Assembly: GCA_964360145.1 (NCBI GenBank)
Contig: CAYHWW010000035.1
Span: 1 to 24,147 of the forward strand
Direction: 5' to 3'
DNA: 24,147 nt
Source: CAYHWW01 sp964360145
Lineage (GTDB): Bacteria; Bdellovibrionota; UBA1018; CAYHWW01
The translations under genes were made by a program, and so were the position numbers. Of this stretch, positions 7,213-15,076 are shown piece after piece. The notes under the pieces are model-generated. The model was given only the letters and a program-made list of their open reading frames with translations. It did not search any database and was not told the origin of the DNA. Each line of letters begins with the position of its first letter. Position 1 is the stretch's first letter.

Positions 7213-8633
7213 AACTCATGACCGTTATTTTCGCCGCGCTGGCATTTGCCGAGGGCGGCGCCACCACGACCCCTGCGGCCCCCACGGCGCCCCCCAATGC
7301 GGAACGCTACGAGAACCTGGCCCTCTTCAATAAGGTCATCTACTTCATCGAGCAAAATTATGTTGAAGAGACGAAGAGCAAGAGCCTGGTCCAGGGCGCC
7401 ATAAAAGGCATGTTGGAGACGCTGGATCCCCACTCCAACCTGCTTACCGAAGACATGTACAAAGACATGAAGACGGATACCGCCGGGAAATACGGCGGGT
7501 TGGGCATCGAGCTCGGCATGAAGAACGGCGTGCTCACCATTGTGACGCCCATCGACGACACTCCCGCCTTCAAAGCGGGCATCAAGCCCGGCGACCGCAT
7601 CGTGAAGATCAACAACGAAGGCACCAAAGGCATGAGCATCACCGAGGCTGTCACCAAGATGCGGGGCAAAAGGGGCACCGAGCTGCGCTTGGGAATTTGG
7701 CGCGAGGGGTTTGAGAAGCCCCGGGACTTCGTGCTGAAGCGTGCGGACGTGAAAATTCAAGCGGTGAAGTCAGAGACTTTGGAGCCGGGCTACATGTATT
7801 TGCGGCTGGCGAGCTTCAATGAGCAGTCCGCGAAGGATTCCCGGAAAGCCTTGGAAAATTTCGAGAAGAAAAACGGCCCCATCAAGGGTTTGATTTACGA
7901 CCTTCGCAACAACCCCGGTGGTTTGCTCGACCAAGCCGTGGAGATCGCGAGCTTGTTCATCGAGGACGGCGTCATCGTGTCCACTCGGGGGCGCACCAAG
8001 GACTCCATCGAGGTGAGAAAAGCCATCGGCGGCGGCATCGCGCGCGCCAACATGCCCATGGCTGTTCTGGTGAACGGCGCCAGCGCGTCAGCCGCTGAGA
8101 TCGTGGCGGGCGCGTTGCAAGATCACCACCGCGCCGTGATCATGGGCCAGCCCACTTTCGGCAAGGGTTCCGTGCAGACGGTGGTTGAGATCAACCCGGA
8201 GATGGGCTTGAAGCTCACGGTGGCGCGCTACTACACGCCCAGCGGGCGCAGCATCCAGGCCAAGGGCATCGTGCCTGACGTGGAGCTCGATGACCTGGAT
8301 CAAACCGTGCTTGATAAAGCGACGCGCAAGACAGAGCAACGCCACGAGAAAGACCTGCGGCGCCACATCACCGCCGGTAAGCAAGACGGGGAGGAGGAGT
8401 CCAAGGAGTTCTCCTCCGATGAGCTGCACATGATCGGCAAGGAAGAGGTAGAGAGCGAAGGCGATCGTGCGCGAGTGCGTGAGAAGGACGAAGAGCCCAA
8501 GCCCTTTGTGGCCAAAGATGACTATCAAGTGCGCCAGGCCCTGAACTACATGAAGAGCTTCCAGGTCCTGCAGGCGTTGAAGCTCGCCCCCGTGGATGGC
8601 GGCGTAAAAAAAGCTGAAGCGGATCAGGAGTAG
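7209..8633 (+). CDS. ctpA: C-terminal processing protease, S41 family (CtpA type)
   Basis: Periplasmic serine protease of 474 residues. It has a short hydrophobic leader (about 1-14), an N-terminal helical region, a PDZ domain (about 92-178, with the loop KYGGLGIEL) and the S41 catalytic core. The Ser-Lys dyad is recognisable: S294 in NGASASAAE and K319 in PTFGKGSVQ, 25 residues apart as in E. coli Prc. The C-terminus (about 365-474) is charged and probably flexible. AAGGAGG stands about 6 nt before the ATG, which overlaps the envC stop (ATGA). In several bacteria Ctp proteases trim or degrade envelope hydrolases, so it could control the preceding division module; that link is an inference from position. 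Confidence 0.95.
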   Translation: MKLMTVIFAALAFAEGGATTTPAAPTAPPNAERYENLALFNKVIYFIEQNYVEETKSKSLVQGAIKGMLETLDPHSNLLTEDMYKDMKTDTAGKYGGLGIELGMKNGVLTIVTPIDDTPAFKAGIKPGDRIVKINNEGTKGMSITEAVTKMRGKRGTELRLGIWREGFEKPRDFVLKRADVKIQAVKSETLEPGYMYLRLASFNEQSAKDSRKALENFEKKNGPIKGLIYDLRNNPGGLLDQAVEIASLFIEDGVIVSTRGRTKDSIEVRKAIGGGIARANMPMAVLVNGASASAAEIVAGALQDHHRAVIMGQPTFGKGSVQTVVEINPEMGLKLTVARYYTPSGRSIQAKGIVPDVELDDLDQTVLDKATRKTEQRHEKDLRRHITAGKQDGEEESKEFSSDELHMIGKEEVESEGDRARVREKDEEPKPFVAKDDYQVRQALNYMKSFQVLQALKLAPVDGGVKKAEADQE

Positions 8634-8640
8634 GGCCGCC

Positions 8641-9957
8641 ATGCCGATGCGCGCCGCACTACTGCTTTTGGCGGTGCTCACCGCGGAGCGGTCATGGGCT
8701 CAGCATCACTCTTTGCGCACGGATATTGATTTACATGACCCTGTCATTGATTTTTTCCTGCGGCATCCAAGGCTCATGGGTGCGCCGGATCCTGGGGGTC
8801 TGGTTTGTGAGGATACGGCCAATCCCTTGGCGGGGGCGGCGCGGGATTATCTGAGACGACCAGAGGCCAGTGAGGGAGATTACAGCACCGGGGTTTCATG
8901 CACTGACCTTTTCAGTGAGGTGCCGCCCCCGGCGCTGGCCCCGGTCTGGGGCGGCATGGCCCCGCGCACGGGCGGGTGGCTGCCCTATTGCAGTTTGGTG
9001 ACGATGCGCAGGCAGGCGTTTGCGGCACCTACCGCGAGCATGGAGGTTTTGCTGGAACAACACAGCAATCGGACCCGTGGTTTAGATCACTGCACTGATC
9101 GCGCTGAGAGTCGGGGGACGGTTTCTGCCGTGGTTCAAACCGACGTGATGACCAGTGCGGAGCGCCAATCCAAGAAAGAGACGGTGCGTGGGTTCATCCA
9201 GAGGGCTCGTGAGGGGTGTTGCGCCGTTGATGACCATGATTGCAGGGCGTATTTCGGGGATATCGGCGTTAGTTTTTGTTCCGAGTTGGAAGGCTCCCGG
9301 CGAGAGAAATGCTACAGCAACAGAGCTTCAGCTGGTGTCAGAGGCATGGATTCGGGGCTCTGGTATTTCTTCCGAGGTCCTCTCTCCGATCCTCATACGC
9401 CTATTTCGGCTCACATGGAGACTATGATCCTACTGAGTCCCTCGTTTTTTGAGGAGCCCCATTGGCGCTCCACCCTGGTCCATGAGATGGCCCACGCCTG
9501 CTCATTTTATTATCAGGGTGCCAGCGTGAGGCGCCAAATGCCCGCGTTCCCGTCGGGGGAGTATGAATTCCACCCGATGTTCGATCGCCTGCGAAGAGAA
9601 TGCACCACGGACCTGGATATCGAGGATTTCTACCGCGGGCTATTCCAGCGCCAGGGGCTTTCCCCCCGTTCAGCCGCTTGTCTTTTGTCTTTGGGTAGCA
9701 CCGCGGTGTTGAGCCGTTTCCCGCCGACGCGCACATGCCCGGAGGCATGTCCGCGCTCCCATCTCGAAGAAGCCCATGCTGAGGTTGCTGAATTAATTTA
9801 CGCCGCGGAGCAAACGCCAGATGTCCTGCGCGGTCAGCTCATGTGCGGGGGCATCCGCGATGAAGCGCATCCGCTGAAAGCCGACGTGCTTCGATGCCTG
9901 CTGCACACGCCGAGAATACGGCAGTCCATTGAGCACGCTAGCCGCTGCGTGCGGTGA
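8641..9957 (+). CDS. Secreted Cys-rich protein with HExxH motif
   Basis: I do not recognise the family. The protein has 438 residues with a signal peptide (hydrophobic 5-14, cleavage near SWA-Q). It contains a zinc-protease-like HEMAH (H281, E282, H285) set in the hydrophobic context STLVHEMAHACSF. A second acidic/His cluster, EEAHAEVAE (H379, E381), could supply the third ligand. About 17 cysteines are spread over the mature chain, suggesting disulfides in the periplasm or outside the cell. It starts 7 nt after the ctpA stop with AGGAG/AGGG upstream, so it is probably co-transcribed with the division and protease genes. A zinc metallopeptidase is the most likely role, but HExxH alone is weak evidence. 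It converges with the DUF4143 gene, 11 nt apart, with no visible terminator. Confidence 0.8.
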   Translation: MPMRAALLLLAVLTAERSWAQHHSLRTDIDLHDPVIDFFLRHPRLMGAPDPGGLVCEDTANPLAGAARDYLRRPEASEGDYSTGVSCTDLFSEVPPPALAPVWGGMAPRTGGWLPYCSLVTMRRQAFAAPTASMEVLLEQHSNRTRGLDHCTDRAESRGTVSAVVQTDVMTSAERQSKKETVRGFIQRAREGCCAVDDHDCRAYFGDIGVSFCSELEGSRREKCYSNRASAGVRGMDSGLWYFFRGPLSDPHTPISAHMETMILLSPSFFEEPHWRSTLVHEMAHACSFYYQGASVRRQMPAFPSGEYEFHPMFDRLRRECTTDLDIEDFYRGLFQRQGLSPRSAACLLSLGSTAVLSRFPPTRTCPEACPRSHLEEAHAEVAELIYAAEQTPDVLRGQLMCGGIRDEAHPLKADVLRCLLHTPRIRQSIEHASRCVR

Positions 9958-9968
9958 CGTTGGCCCCC

Positions 9969-11102
9969 TTAGTGTCCATCCCAAAGCTCCCTTAGGTAAT
10001 GTTCCCATGGCAAGATCTCTATGCCATCGATCATGCGCGGGTGCTCCACCTGGCAAATTAAACGATAACGTTTCAGAACGCCTTCCTCTCGAAGAGCCCT
10101 GAGGCCACGCAAGTGGCGATCAGTCGGTTGTGAGGTCGCTTTGATCTCCAGGGCCGTTTCATCCCCGATGATCACATCAACTTCATATCCATTTTTGGTG
10201 CGCCAATACGCGAGGGGAATATCTCGGCGTTGATATCTAAGGGCGGCCCGGATCTCGAGTATCAAAAAGTGCTCAAAAGCCTTTCCAAAGGCGATGCTGC
10301 CATTGCGCATTTCGCTCTGTTTGGACAGTAGCCGCGTGACGCCAAGGTCAAAAAGATAAAATTTTGAGCGAGTAATCGGCTTTCTCTTTCTTGTTTTCTC
10401 GAATGGAGGCAAACGAAATCCAAGCAAAGTGTCTTCCAGGACCTCAATGTAGTTCTCGATCGTTCTGGCTTTGAATCCGGTATCGCTGGCGAGGTTGCTG
10501 AAGTGCAGCTCTTCTCCGTTTTGAATGGCGATCAGATCAAGAAACTTTGTGAAGTGCTCGATTCGACGAACAAAGGCTTCCCTGGAGACCTCTTCTCGCA
10601 AGTAGAATCCCAAATAGCTTTTCAGGTCATCCTCAGGTTTTTCTGACTGGTAAACTTCGGGTAGGCCGCCGTGGTTTAAAAATCGCTCAAGCTGAAACCC
10701 TGGGATTTCATTCCAGATCAGAGGGAAAAGATGAAGCTCCAGGGCTCGACCCCCAAGCAAATTGACGCCAGCGCTCTTCAATTTTCTCGCGCTGGATCCC
10801 GTCAAAAGAAAACGATAGTTCTTCTTCACAATCAATCGTTGAACCTCGTCCAGCAACTTGGGAAGTTTCTGGATTTCGTCGATGACGATGAGGCGCTTGT
10901 CCTGGTTTTCCTGATCTAAGATCGACGAGTCTTGGAGGAGCTTGAGATAGGTTTTCTCCTCCAGAAGATCGTATACTCGCGCTTCGGGAAGCTGAGATTG
11001 GATGAGAGTCGTCTTTCCGGTGCCTCGGGCGCCGAAGAGAAAGGCGCTTTTTCGGTTGAGGACGTCCGAAAGCTGAAGAGATCTCTTGAAAAAAGCTTTC
11101 AT
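9969..11102 (-). CDS. AAA family ATPase with DUF4143 domain
   Basis: ATP-binding protein of 377 residues of the AAA_14/DUF4143 type, common in accessory DNA and of unsettled function. Visible are Walker A GARGTGKT (24-31), Walker B LIVIDE (71-76), TGSSARKLK (101-109) and a GGR motif (117-119). A middle winged-helix-like region follows, then a C-terminal PD-(D/E)xK-like segment (D309, E319-I-K321 in YEVDVII...ALEIKAT). The gene is clearly AT-richer than its neighbours and sits alone on the minus strand between two plus-strand operons, which suggests acquisition. No Shine-Dalgarno is evident. A good -35/-10 pair overlapping a palindrome precedes it (11109-11139). Confidence 0.9.
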   Translation of the reverse strand: MKAFFKRSLQLSDVLNRKSAFLFGARGTGKTTLIQSQLPEARVYDLLEEKTYLKLLQDSSILDQENQDKRLIVIDEIQKLPKLLDEVQRLIVKKNYRFLLTGSSARKLKSAGVNLLGGRALELHLFPLIWNEIPGFQLERFLNHGGLPEVYQSEKPEDDLKSYLGFYLREEVSREAFVRRIEHFTKFLDLIAIQNGEELHFSNLASDTGFKARTIENYIEVLEDTLLGFRLPPFEKTRKRKPITRSKFYLFDLGVTRLLSKQSEMRNGSIAFGKAFEHFLILEIRAALRYQRRDIPLAYWRTKNGYEVDVIIGDETALEIKATSQPTDRHLRGLRALREEGVLKRYRLICQVEHPRMIDGIEILPWEHYLRELWDGH

Positions 11103-11108
11103 TTCATG

Positions 11109-11139
11109 ATCTTAGGCTGTTTGTTGCCAATTGGCAACA
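11109..11139 (-). promoter_or_regulatory. Promoter with palindromic operator for the DUF4143 gene
   Basis: Minus strand: TTGCCA (11137-11132, 5 of 6 to TTGACA), 17-bp spacer, TAAGAT (11114-11109, 4 of 6 to TATAAT), 6 nt, then the ATG at 11102. The -35 lies wholly within the perfect 18-bp palindrome TGTTGCCAATTGGCAACA (11122-11139), a typical layout for a dimeric repressor. The spacing predicts a leaderless mRNA. Confidence 0.6.
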
Positions 11140-11166
11140 CTGTTTCTGATTGGCTTTCCAAATTCC

Positions 11167-11391
11167 ATGTCTGTTGCTGCTGTTGTTTTTGGCGCGTTTA
11201 GCTTCGCTATGTGTATCTGTTTGGCGACCATATTGTTCTATACAGCGACAGATCGGACAGGACGCTATGGCGGGCGCGACGACAGGACTTTTTTTGTAGT
11301 GCTTGGTCTAGTCGTCTCAGCAATAGCTCTCGCAAATGCGTACATGCTGATTCAGGCGATCATTGACCTCAACACCGCAGACGCGCCCTAA
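11167..11391 (+). CDS. Possible small two-helix membrane protein
   Basis: Frame of 74 codons from the ATG at 11167 (or 86 from a TTG at 11131, which falls inside the palindrome). The product has two hydrophobic stretches (about 3-25 and 42-64) separated by a charged loop with GRYGGRDDR, and a short tail. I do not recognise it. There is no ribosome site or convincing promoter, and it lies in the same AT-richer patch as the DUF4143 gene. Strong hydrophobic periodicity favours a real protein; the lack of signals argues against. It ends 52 bp before xseA. Confidence 0.35.
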   Translation: MSVAAVVFGAFSFAMCICLATILFYTATDRTGRYGGRDDRTFFVVLGLVVSAIALANAYMLIQAIIDLNTADAP

Positions 11392-11408
11392 AGCCTCAGC
11401 AGGCGTGG

Positions 11409-11443
11409 TTGTACTAACGAAATCCCTACGCTACGGTGCGCTC
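11409..11443 (+). promoter_or_regulatory. Weak candidate xseA promoter
   Basis: TTGTAC (11409-11414), 17-bp spacer, TACGGT (11432-11437), 6 nt, ATG at 11444. Each hexamer matches only 3 of 6, but the spacing is identical to the other candidate leaderless promoters in this window and there is no Shine-Dalgarno before this ATG. Confidence 0.25.
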
Positions 11444-12841
11444 ATGCAAGAAGAGCTGCCGCTATTGGGCAAAAGGCCTGATGTGAAAAAGAAAACCTCG
11501 CTGCGTCCGGAACCTACAACGGGAACTCAGTATTCTCTGAGTTCCGGGGAATCTCCCGCATCCGTAAGCGACACCACCCCTGCGGACACGGCTCAGCCCC
11601 AGGCCTACACCATCACTCAGCTCACGCTTGGCATCAAAAACCTGCTGGAAAAGCGCGTGGGCACCGTGTGGGTTCGCGGCGAAATCTCTAACTACCGCCC
11701 GGCGGCCAGTGGCCACCTCTACTTCAGTCTCAAAGACGAAGGCGCCATGCTCTCCTGCGCCATGTTCAAGAGCGGCGGCTCACGCTCCCGTGCGACACCC
11801 CTCAAAGACGGCATGGAAGTCATGGCCCGCGGCCGCATTTCAGTTTACGCCCCCCGTGGCAGTTATCAGCTCCTCATCGATAGCATTGAGCCCCTGGGGG
11901 CAGGCGCCCTCACGGTGGCTTTCGAGCAGCTGAAGCAAAAGCTCCAGGCCGAAGGGCTTTTTGACCCTGCTCGCAAGAAACCCATTCCCACCCACCCCAC
12001 GCGGGTGGTGCTCATCACATCCCCCACGGGGGCGGCGCTGCAAGACATGCTCAATGTTTTGGGCCGCCGCAACGCGGGCATCAACCTCATGATCATGCCC
12101 TGCCTCGTGCAAGGCGACGAGGCGCCCCCACAGGTTGTCGCGGCCCTCGAGACCGCCAACCGCCACGGTCTCGGCGACGTGATCATCGTGGCCCGGGGGG
12201 GCGGCAGCATTGAGGATCTGTGGTGCTTCAATAACGAAGCGGTGGTGCGGGCCGTGGCCGCAAGCCGCATTCCCGTCATCTCCGCCGTGGGCCATGAGAT
12301 CGATTTCACTCTCTGCGATTTCGCAGCGGACCTGCGAGCCCCCACTCCATCCGCCGCCGCCGAGCTGGTTTCCAAGAGCCGCCTTGAGCTCTGTGATGCC
12401 TTATCTCACTTCGAGCGCCGCCTGCGTACGGCGGCTGCTCACCGCGTCACATCCGAAAAGGGCCAGCTTCTTGCCCTTGAAGCCCGTCTCGTAAGCCCCG
12501 CGGAGCGCGTGGCCCGTTCTGCCCAGAGACTCGAAGAGCTAGAGCTTCGTCTCACCCATGGCTTGGCCAATCTCTTTCCGCCCCTGCGCCAGCGCCTCGA
12601 TGAAGCTGAAAATCGCATGACGCGGGCCGTAGTGCGCGTTGCCGCCGAGCGTCATAGCCAAACTGCTGCTCTGGCCGCGGGCCTGGAGGCCCTTTCCCCT
12701 TTAAAAGTCTTGGGACGAGGGTATACTTTAGTGGAAGACTCCAAGAATTCCGCACTCTTGAAGTCAGCGCAGGATGCCCGTGCGGGGAGCCAAGTGAGCC
12801 TCATTTTCCATGACGGAAAAGTACCCGCTCAAATCCTTTAA
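11444..12841 (+). CDS. xseA: Exodeoxyribonuclease VII large subunit
   Basis: Catalytic subunit of ExoVII, which degrades single-stranded DNA into short oligonucleotides in repair. It has 465 residues from the ATG at 11444. A Ser/Thr/Pro-rich, probably disordered extension (1-53) precedes the OB-fold (about 55-150, VWVRGEISNYR). The catalytic core shows ITSPTGAALQD (191-201), RGGGSIEDLW (251-260), SAVGHEIDFT (280-289) and ADLRAPTPSAAAE (295-307). A long coiled-coil region and a tail typical of XseA (VLGRGYTLV) follow. A TTG at 11363 would add 27 residues that overlap the small membrane ORF and look unrelated. No xseB lies next to it. Its end overlaps the M23 gene by 32 nt. Confidence 0.95.
   Translation: MQEELPLLGKRPDVKKKTSLRPEPTTGTQYSLSSGESPASVSDTTPADTAQPQAYTITQLTLGIKNLLEKRVGTVWVRGEISNYRPAASGHLYFSLKDEGAMLSCAMFKSGGSRSRATPLKDGMEVMARGRISVYAPRGSYQLLIDSIEPLGAGALTVAFEQLKQKLQAEGLFDPARKKPIPTHPTRVVLITSPTGAALQDMLNVLGRRNAGINLMIMPCLVQGDEAPPQVVAALETANRHGLGDVIIVARGGGSIEDLWCFNNEAVVRAVAASRIPVISAVGHEIDFTLCDFAADLRAPTPSAAAELVSKSRLELCDALSHFERRLRTAAAHRVTSEKGQLLALEARLVSPAERVARSAQRLEELELRLTHGLANLFPPLRQRLDEAENRMTRAVVRVAAERHSQTAALAAGLEALSPLKVLGRGYTLVEDSKNSALLKSAQDARAGSQVSLIFHDGKVPAQIL
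11522..11545 (+). repeat. 9-bp stem hairpin inside the xseA 5' end
   Basis: GGAACTCAG (11522-11530), loop TATTCT, CTGAGTTCC (11537-11545): perfect 9-bp arms in the part of xseA that encodes the low-complexity N-terminal extension. It could affect translation or mark the remains of an inserted sequence. Confidence 0.45.
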
Positions 12842-13694
12842 CATTGTCTTCAGCGTCATTTTGGCGCTGCTGCCCGTTGCCGCGTCCAGCGCGGAGATTG
12901 AGCTTTCCACCTCCACGGACAAGATCACGGAAGGGCGTTTCTTTTCCGCCACGGTGAAGCCCAAAGAAGAGAGGAAGCTCGCCGCTGTCACCGGACGTTT
13001 CATGGGGCGGGACGTGGTTTTCTTCCCCGACAAAGAGGGCGCGTTCACGGCTCTCATCGGCGTGGAAGTCGATTACAAAGTGGGAGCCAACCCCCTCGAT
13101 GTGCGTGCCAAAAGTATTGACGGTGAAGAGAGCCAGCAGTCCAAGTCCATGGAGGTCGTGGCTGGCGTATTCCCGTCTGAGGTGCTCACGGTGCAGCCTC
13201 GCAAGGTGGAGCCGCTGAAAAAAGACCTGCCTCGCATCAAGCGGGAGCGGGCCCTCATCGGCGCCGCTTATGCCGCAAGCGCCAAACAACATTTTTGGGA
13301 TCCGCCGGTGACCATGCCCATCACGTCAGAAATCACTTCGAAGTATGGCACCAAGCGGGTTTACAACGGCATCAAGCAGAGCGCTCATTACGGCACGGAT
13401 CTGCGGGCCAAGGTGGGTACGCCCATCCTCGCGCCCATCTCTGGCCGCGTGGCCCTGGCCCGGGATTTGTTCTTCACGGGTTGGACTGTGATCTTGGACC
13501 ATGGCTTTGGCTTCTTCACGATTTACGCCCACATGTCCAAAATCAAAGTAAAGCAGGGCGCACAGGTGAAGAAGGGCGCCAGGCTCGGCATGAGCGGGGC
13601 CACGGGGCGGGTGAGTGGTCCTCACCTCCATTGGGGAGCCCAGCTCCATGGCATCAAGATCGATCCCCTCTCCTTGGTGGATGACCTTAAATGA
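12810..13694 (+). CDS. M23 family murein metallopeptidase (LytM)
   Basis: Exported zinc endopeptidase expected to cut peptide cross-links in peptidoglycan. It has 294 residues: N-terminal hydrophobic signal (about 9-27), a beta-rich N-terminal domain (about 28-125), a basic linker and a C-terminal M23 domain (about 165-290). All zinc and catalytic positions are present: H193 and D197 in HYGTD, H241 in IYAHMS, and HLH (272-274). It is therefore likely an active enzyme, unlike the EnvC-like protein in this window. The start lies 32 nt inside xseA with no clear ribosome site, which suggests coupling. Its stop overlaps the next ATG (ATGA). Confidence 0.92.
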   Translation: MTEKYPLKSFNIVFSVILALLPVAASSAEIELSTSTDKITEGRFFSATVKPKEERKLAAVTGRFMGRDVVFFPDKEGAFTALIGVEVDYKVGANPLDVRAKSIDGEESQQSKSMEVVAGVFPSEVLTVQPRKVEPLKKDLPRIKRERALIGAAYAASAKQHFWDPPVTMPITSEITSKYGTKRVYNGIKQSAHYGTDLRAKVGTPILAPISGRVALARDLFFTGWTVILDHGFGFFTIYAHMSKIKVKQGAQVKKGARLGMSGATGRVSGPHLHWGAQLHGIKIDPLSLVDDLK

Positions 13695-14608
13695 GAATTA
13701 TTTATATTTCCGCCCTCGCCGCGCTCTCATTGATGGTCGCGCCGTCGGCGCGTGCCGCCCAGGACACCACTGTGGAGAAGGACAATGCCCCCGTACGGCA
13801 GGAGCCCGCGGATAAAGGCAAAATCATTGATTACATGCAGGCTGGCGACGAGCTTCGGGTGTCCAGTTTCCCTGTGAACGGCAGCTTCTACAAGGTGCGG
13901 GCCCGGAACGGTCAATATGGGTGGATCAACGCCAAGCATCTCTCCTTGAAGCCTGCCGCAGAGGAAGAGGAGAGCAGCGACAAGGGGGGGCCGGAGCCGG
14001 AGAGGGACCGGAGGTTTTTTGTCCGCGCTCTGGGCGGCCTCGATCTATTCAAGCCCGGCGACTTGAATGATGTCTTCGCCTTCAGCGAACTCAACGGTGG
14101 TTGGATGGCTGGTGGCGAGCTCGGCTGGCGCTTCAGCAACCGGTTCACGGTCATCCTGCGGCAAGAAGTGCTTTTGAAAGACGTGGTGGCCCGAGAGGTG
14201 AGTACGCAGATCGTTTACAACTTAGGTGTGCGCAGTTACCCCCTCATGGCGGGCCTGGACTTTACCTTCATCAAGGATTTTCCGGTGCAGATCAGCGTAG
14301 GTATTTTTGCGGGGCTTGCCATCAATACGTCATTCGCCGCTGAGGCGCTCAGCATCCCTCCGCCCAACCGCACGATTATCAGGTCAAATCCCTTCACCAC
14401 CATGGTGCGCGTCGGCGTGGCTCGTCCCCTGGGGCGCATGTTCTCGCTTTATGGCGAGGTGGGTTATCGCCACTTGAAAACAGAAGCCTTGGGAACGGAA
14501 AATGGCAATGGCGGCGGCAACGTGTTCAAGATCGCGGGGGAATGGAAGCCTCGCGTCATTGACCTGAGTGGCATCACGTTGGCGGCGGGATTCGGCTTCC
14601 ACTTTTAG
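13691..14608 (+). CDS. SH3-domain protein with outer-membrane beta barrel
   Basis: The protein has 305 residues: signal peptide (cleavage near ARA-A, residue 22), a bacterial SH3-like domain (about 27-86, with APVRQEP and YGWINAKHL), an acidic Glu/Ser/Pro linker (about 89-107), then alternating amphipathic strands (about 109-305) ending in FGFHF. A terminal Phe is typical of outer-membrane barrels recognised by the BAM machinery. Bacterial SH3 domains often bind cell wall, so it may tether the outer membrane to peptidoglycan or position the adjacent M23 enzyme. It overlaps that gene by 4 nt. The exact family is not known to me. Confidence 0.82.
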   Translation: MRIIYISALAALSLMVAPSARAAQDTTVEKDNAPVRQEPADKGKIIDYMQAGDELRVSSFPVNGSFYKVRARNGQYGWINAKHLSLKPAAEEEESSDKGGPEPERDRRFFVRALGGLDLFKPGDLNDVFAFSELNGGWMAGGELGWRFSNRFTVILRQEVLLKDVVAREVSTQIVYNLGVRSYPLMAGLDFTFIKDFPVQISVGIFAGLAINTSFAAEALSIPPPNRTIIRSNPFTTMVRVGVARPLGRMFSLYGEVGYRHLKTEALGTENGNGGGNVFKIAGEWKPRVIDLSGITLAAGFGFHF

Positions 14609-14632
14609 TTTTCGCAGACTAGTCTTCAGCCC

Positions 14633-15076
14633 ATGCGCATCCATCCGAAGCTTGCCCAATGGTTCAGGGACTACGAGAAAGCCCACCGCACGGCGGGCAA
14701 CCGCATGACCCACATGTTGGGCATTCCGCTGATCATGATGTCGTCCCTGGGTATGTTGCAGCTGGTGGTCTTGCATCCTGGCACTGTTTTTTTCCCCATC
14801 ACCGCGGCGCTGGTGGCCTATCTGGTGCTGAGCGCGCTCTACATTTATGGGTATCCCCTTTTAGGCATGGCCATGGCCATGACCATGGCGGGTCTTTACT
14901 ACGTGGGTGCGAGCCTGCCTCTTTTCGCCAACGTGGCCCTCTTCGTCATCGGCTGGGTGCTTCAGTTCGTGGGCCACGCCTTTTATGAGCGGCAGAGTCC
15001 CTCATTTTTCAAGAACCTGATCCACTTGTTGGTGGGCCCGCTGTACATCCTGAAAATTCTGTTGAGGTTCAAGTGA
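14633..15076 (+). CDS. DUF962 / Mpo1-like membrane protein
   Basis: Polytopic protein of 147 residues with about four membrane helices. The family signature is clear: HRTAGNRMTHMLGIPL (18-33) near the N-terminus and GHAFYERQSPSF (114-125) near the C-terminus, with H18, H27 and H115 as possible metal ligands. Yeast Mpo1 of this family is an iron-dependent dioxygenase that shortens 2-hydroxy fatty acids by one carbon; whether the bacterial protein does the same is unknown. No Shine-Dalgarno is visible. TAGTCT (14620-14625) stands 7 nt upstream of the ATG but lacks a good -35. Its stop touches the ADC-like gene. Confidence 0.88.
   Translation: MRIHPKLAQWFRDYEKAHRTAGNRMTHMLGIPLIMMSSLGMLQLVVLHPGTVFFPITAALVAYLVLSALYIYGYPLLGMAMAMTMAGLYYVGASLPLFANVALFVIGWVLQFVGHAFYERQSPSFFKNLIHLLVGPLYILKILLRFK

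Noticed and set aside
11363..11443. TTG start for xseA giving 27 more residues
   Set aside because: It overlaps the small membrane ORF and has no ribosome site, and the extra residues do not look like XseA.
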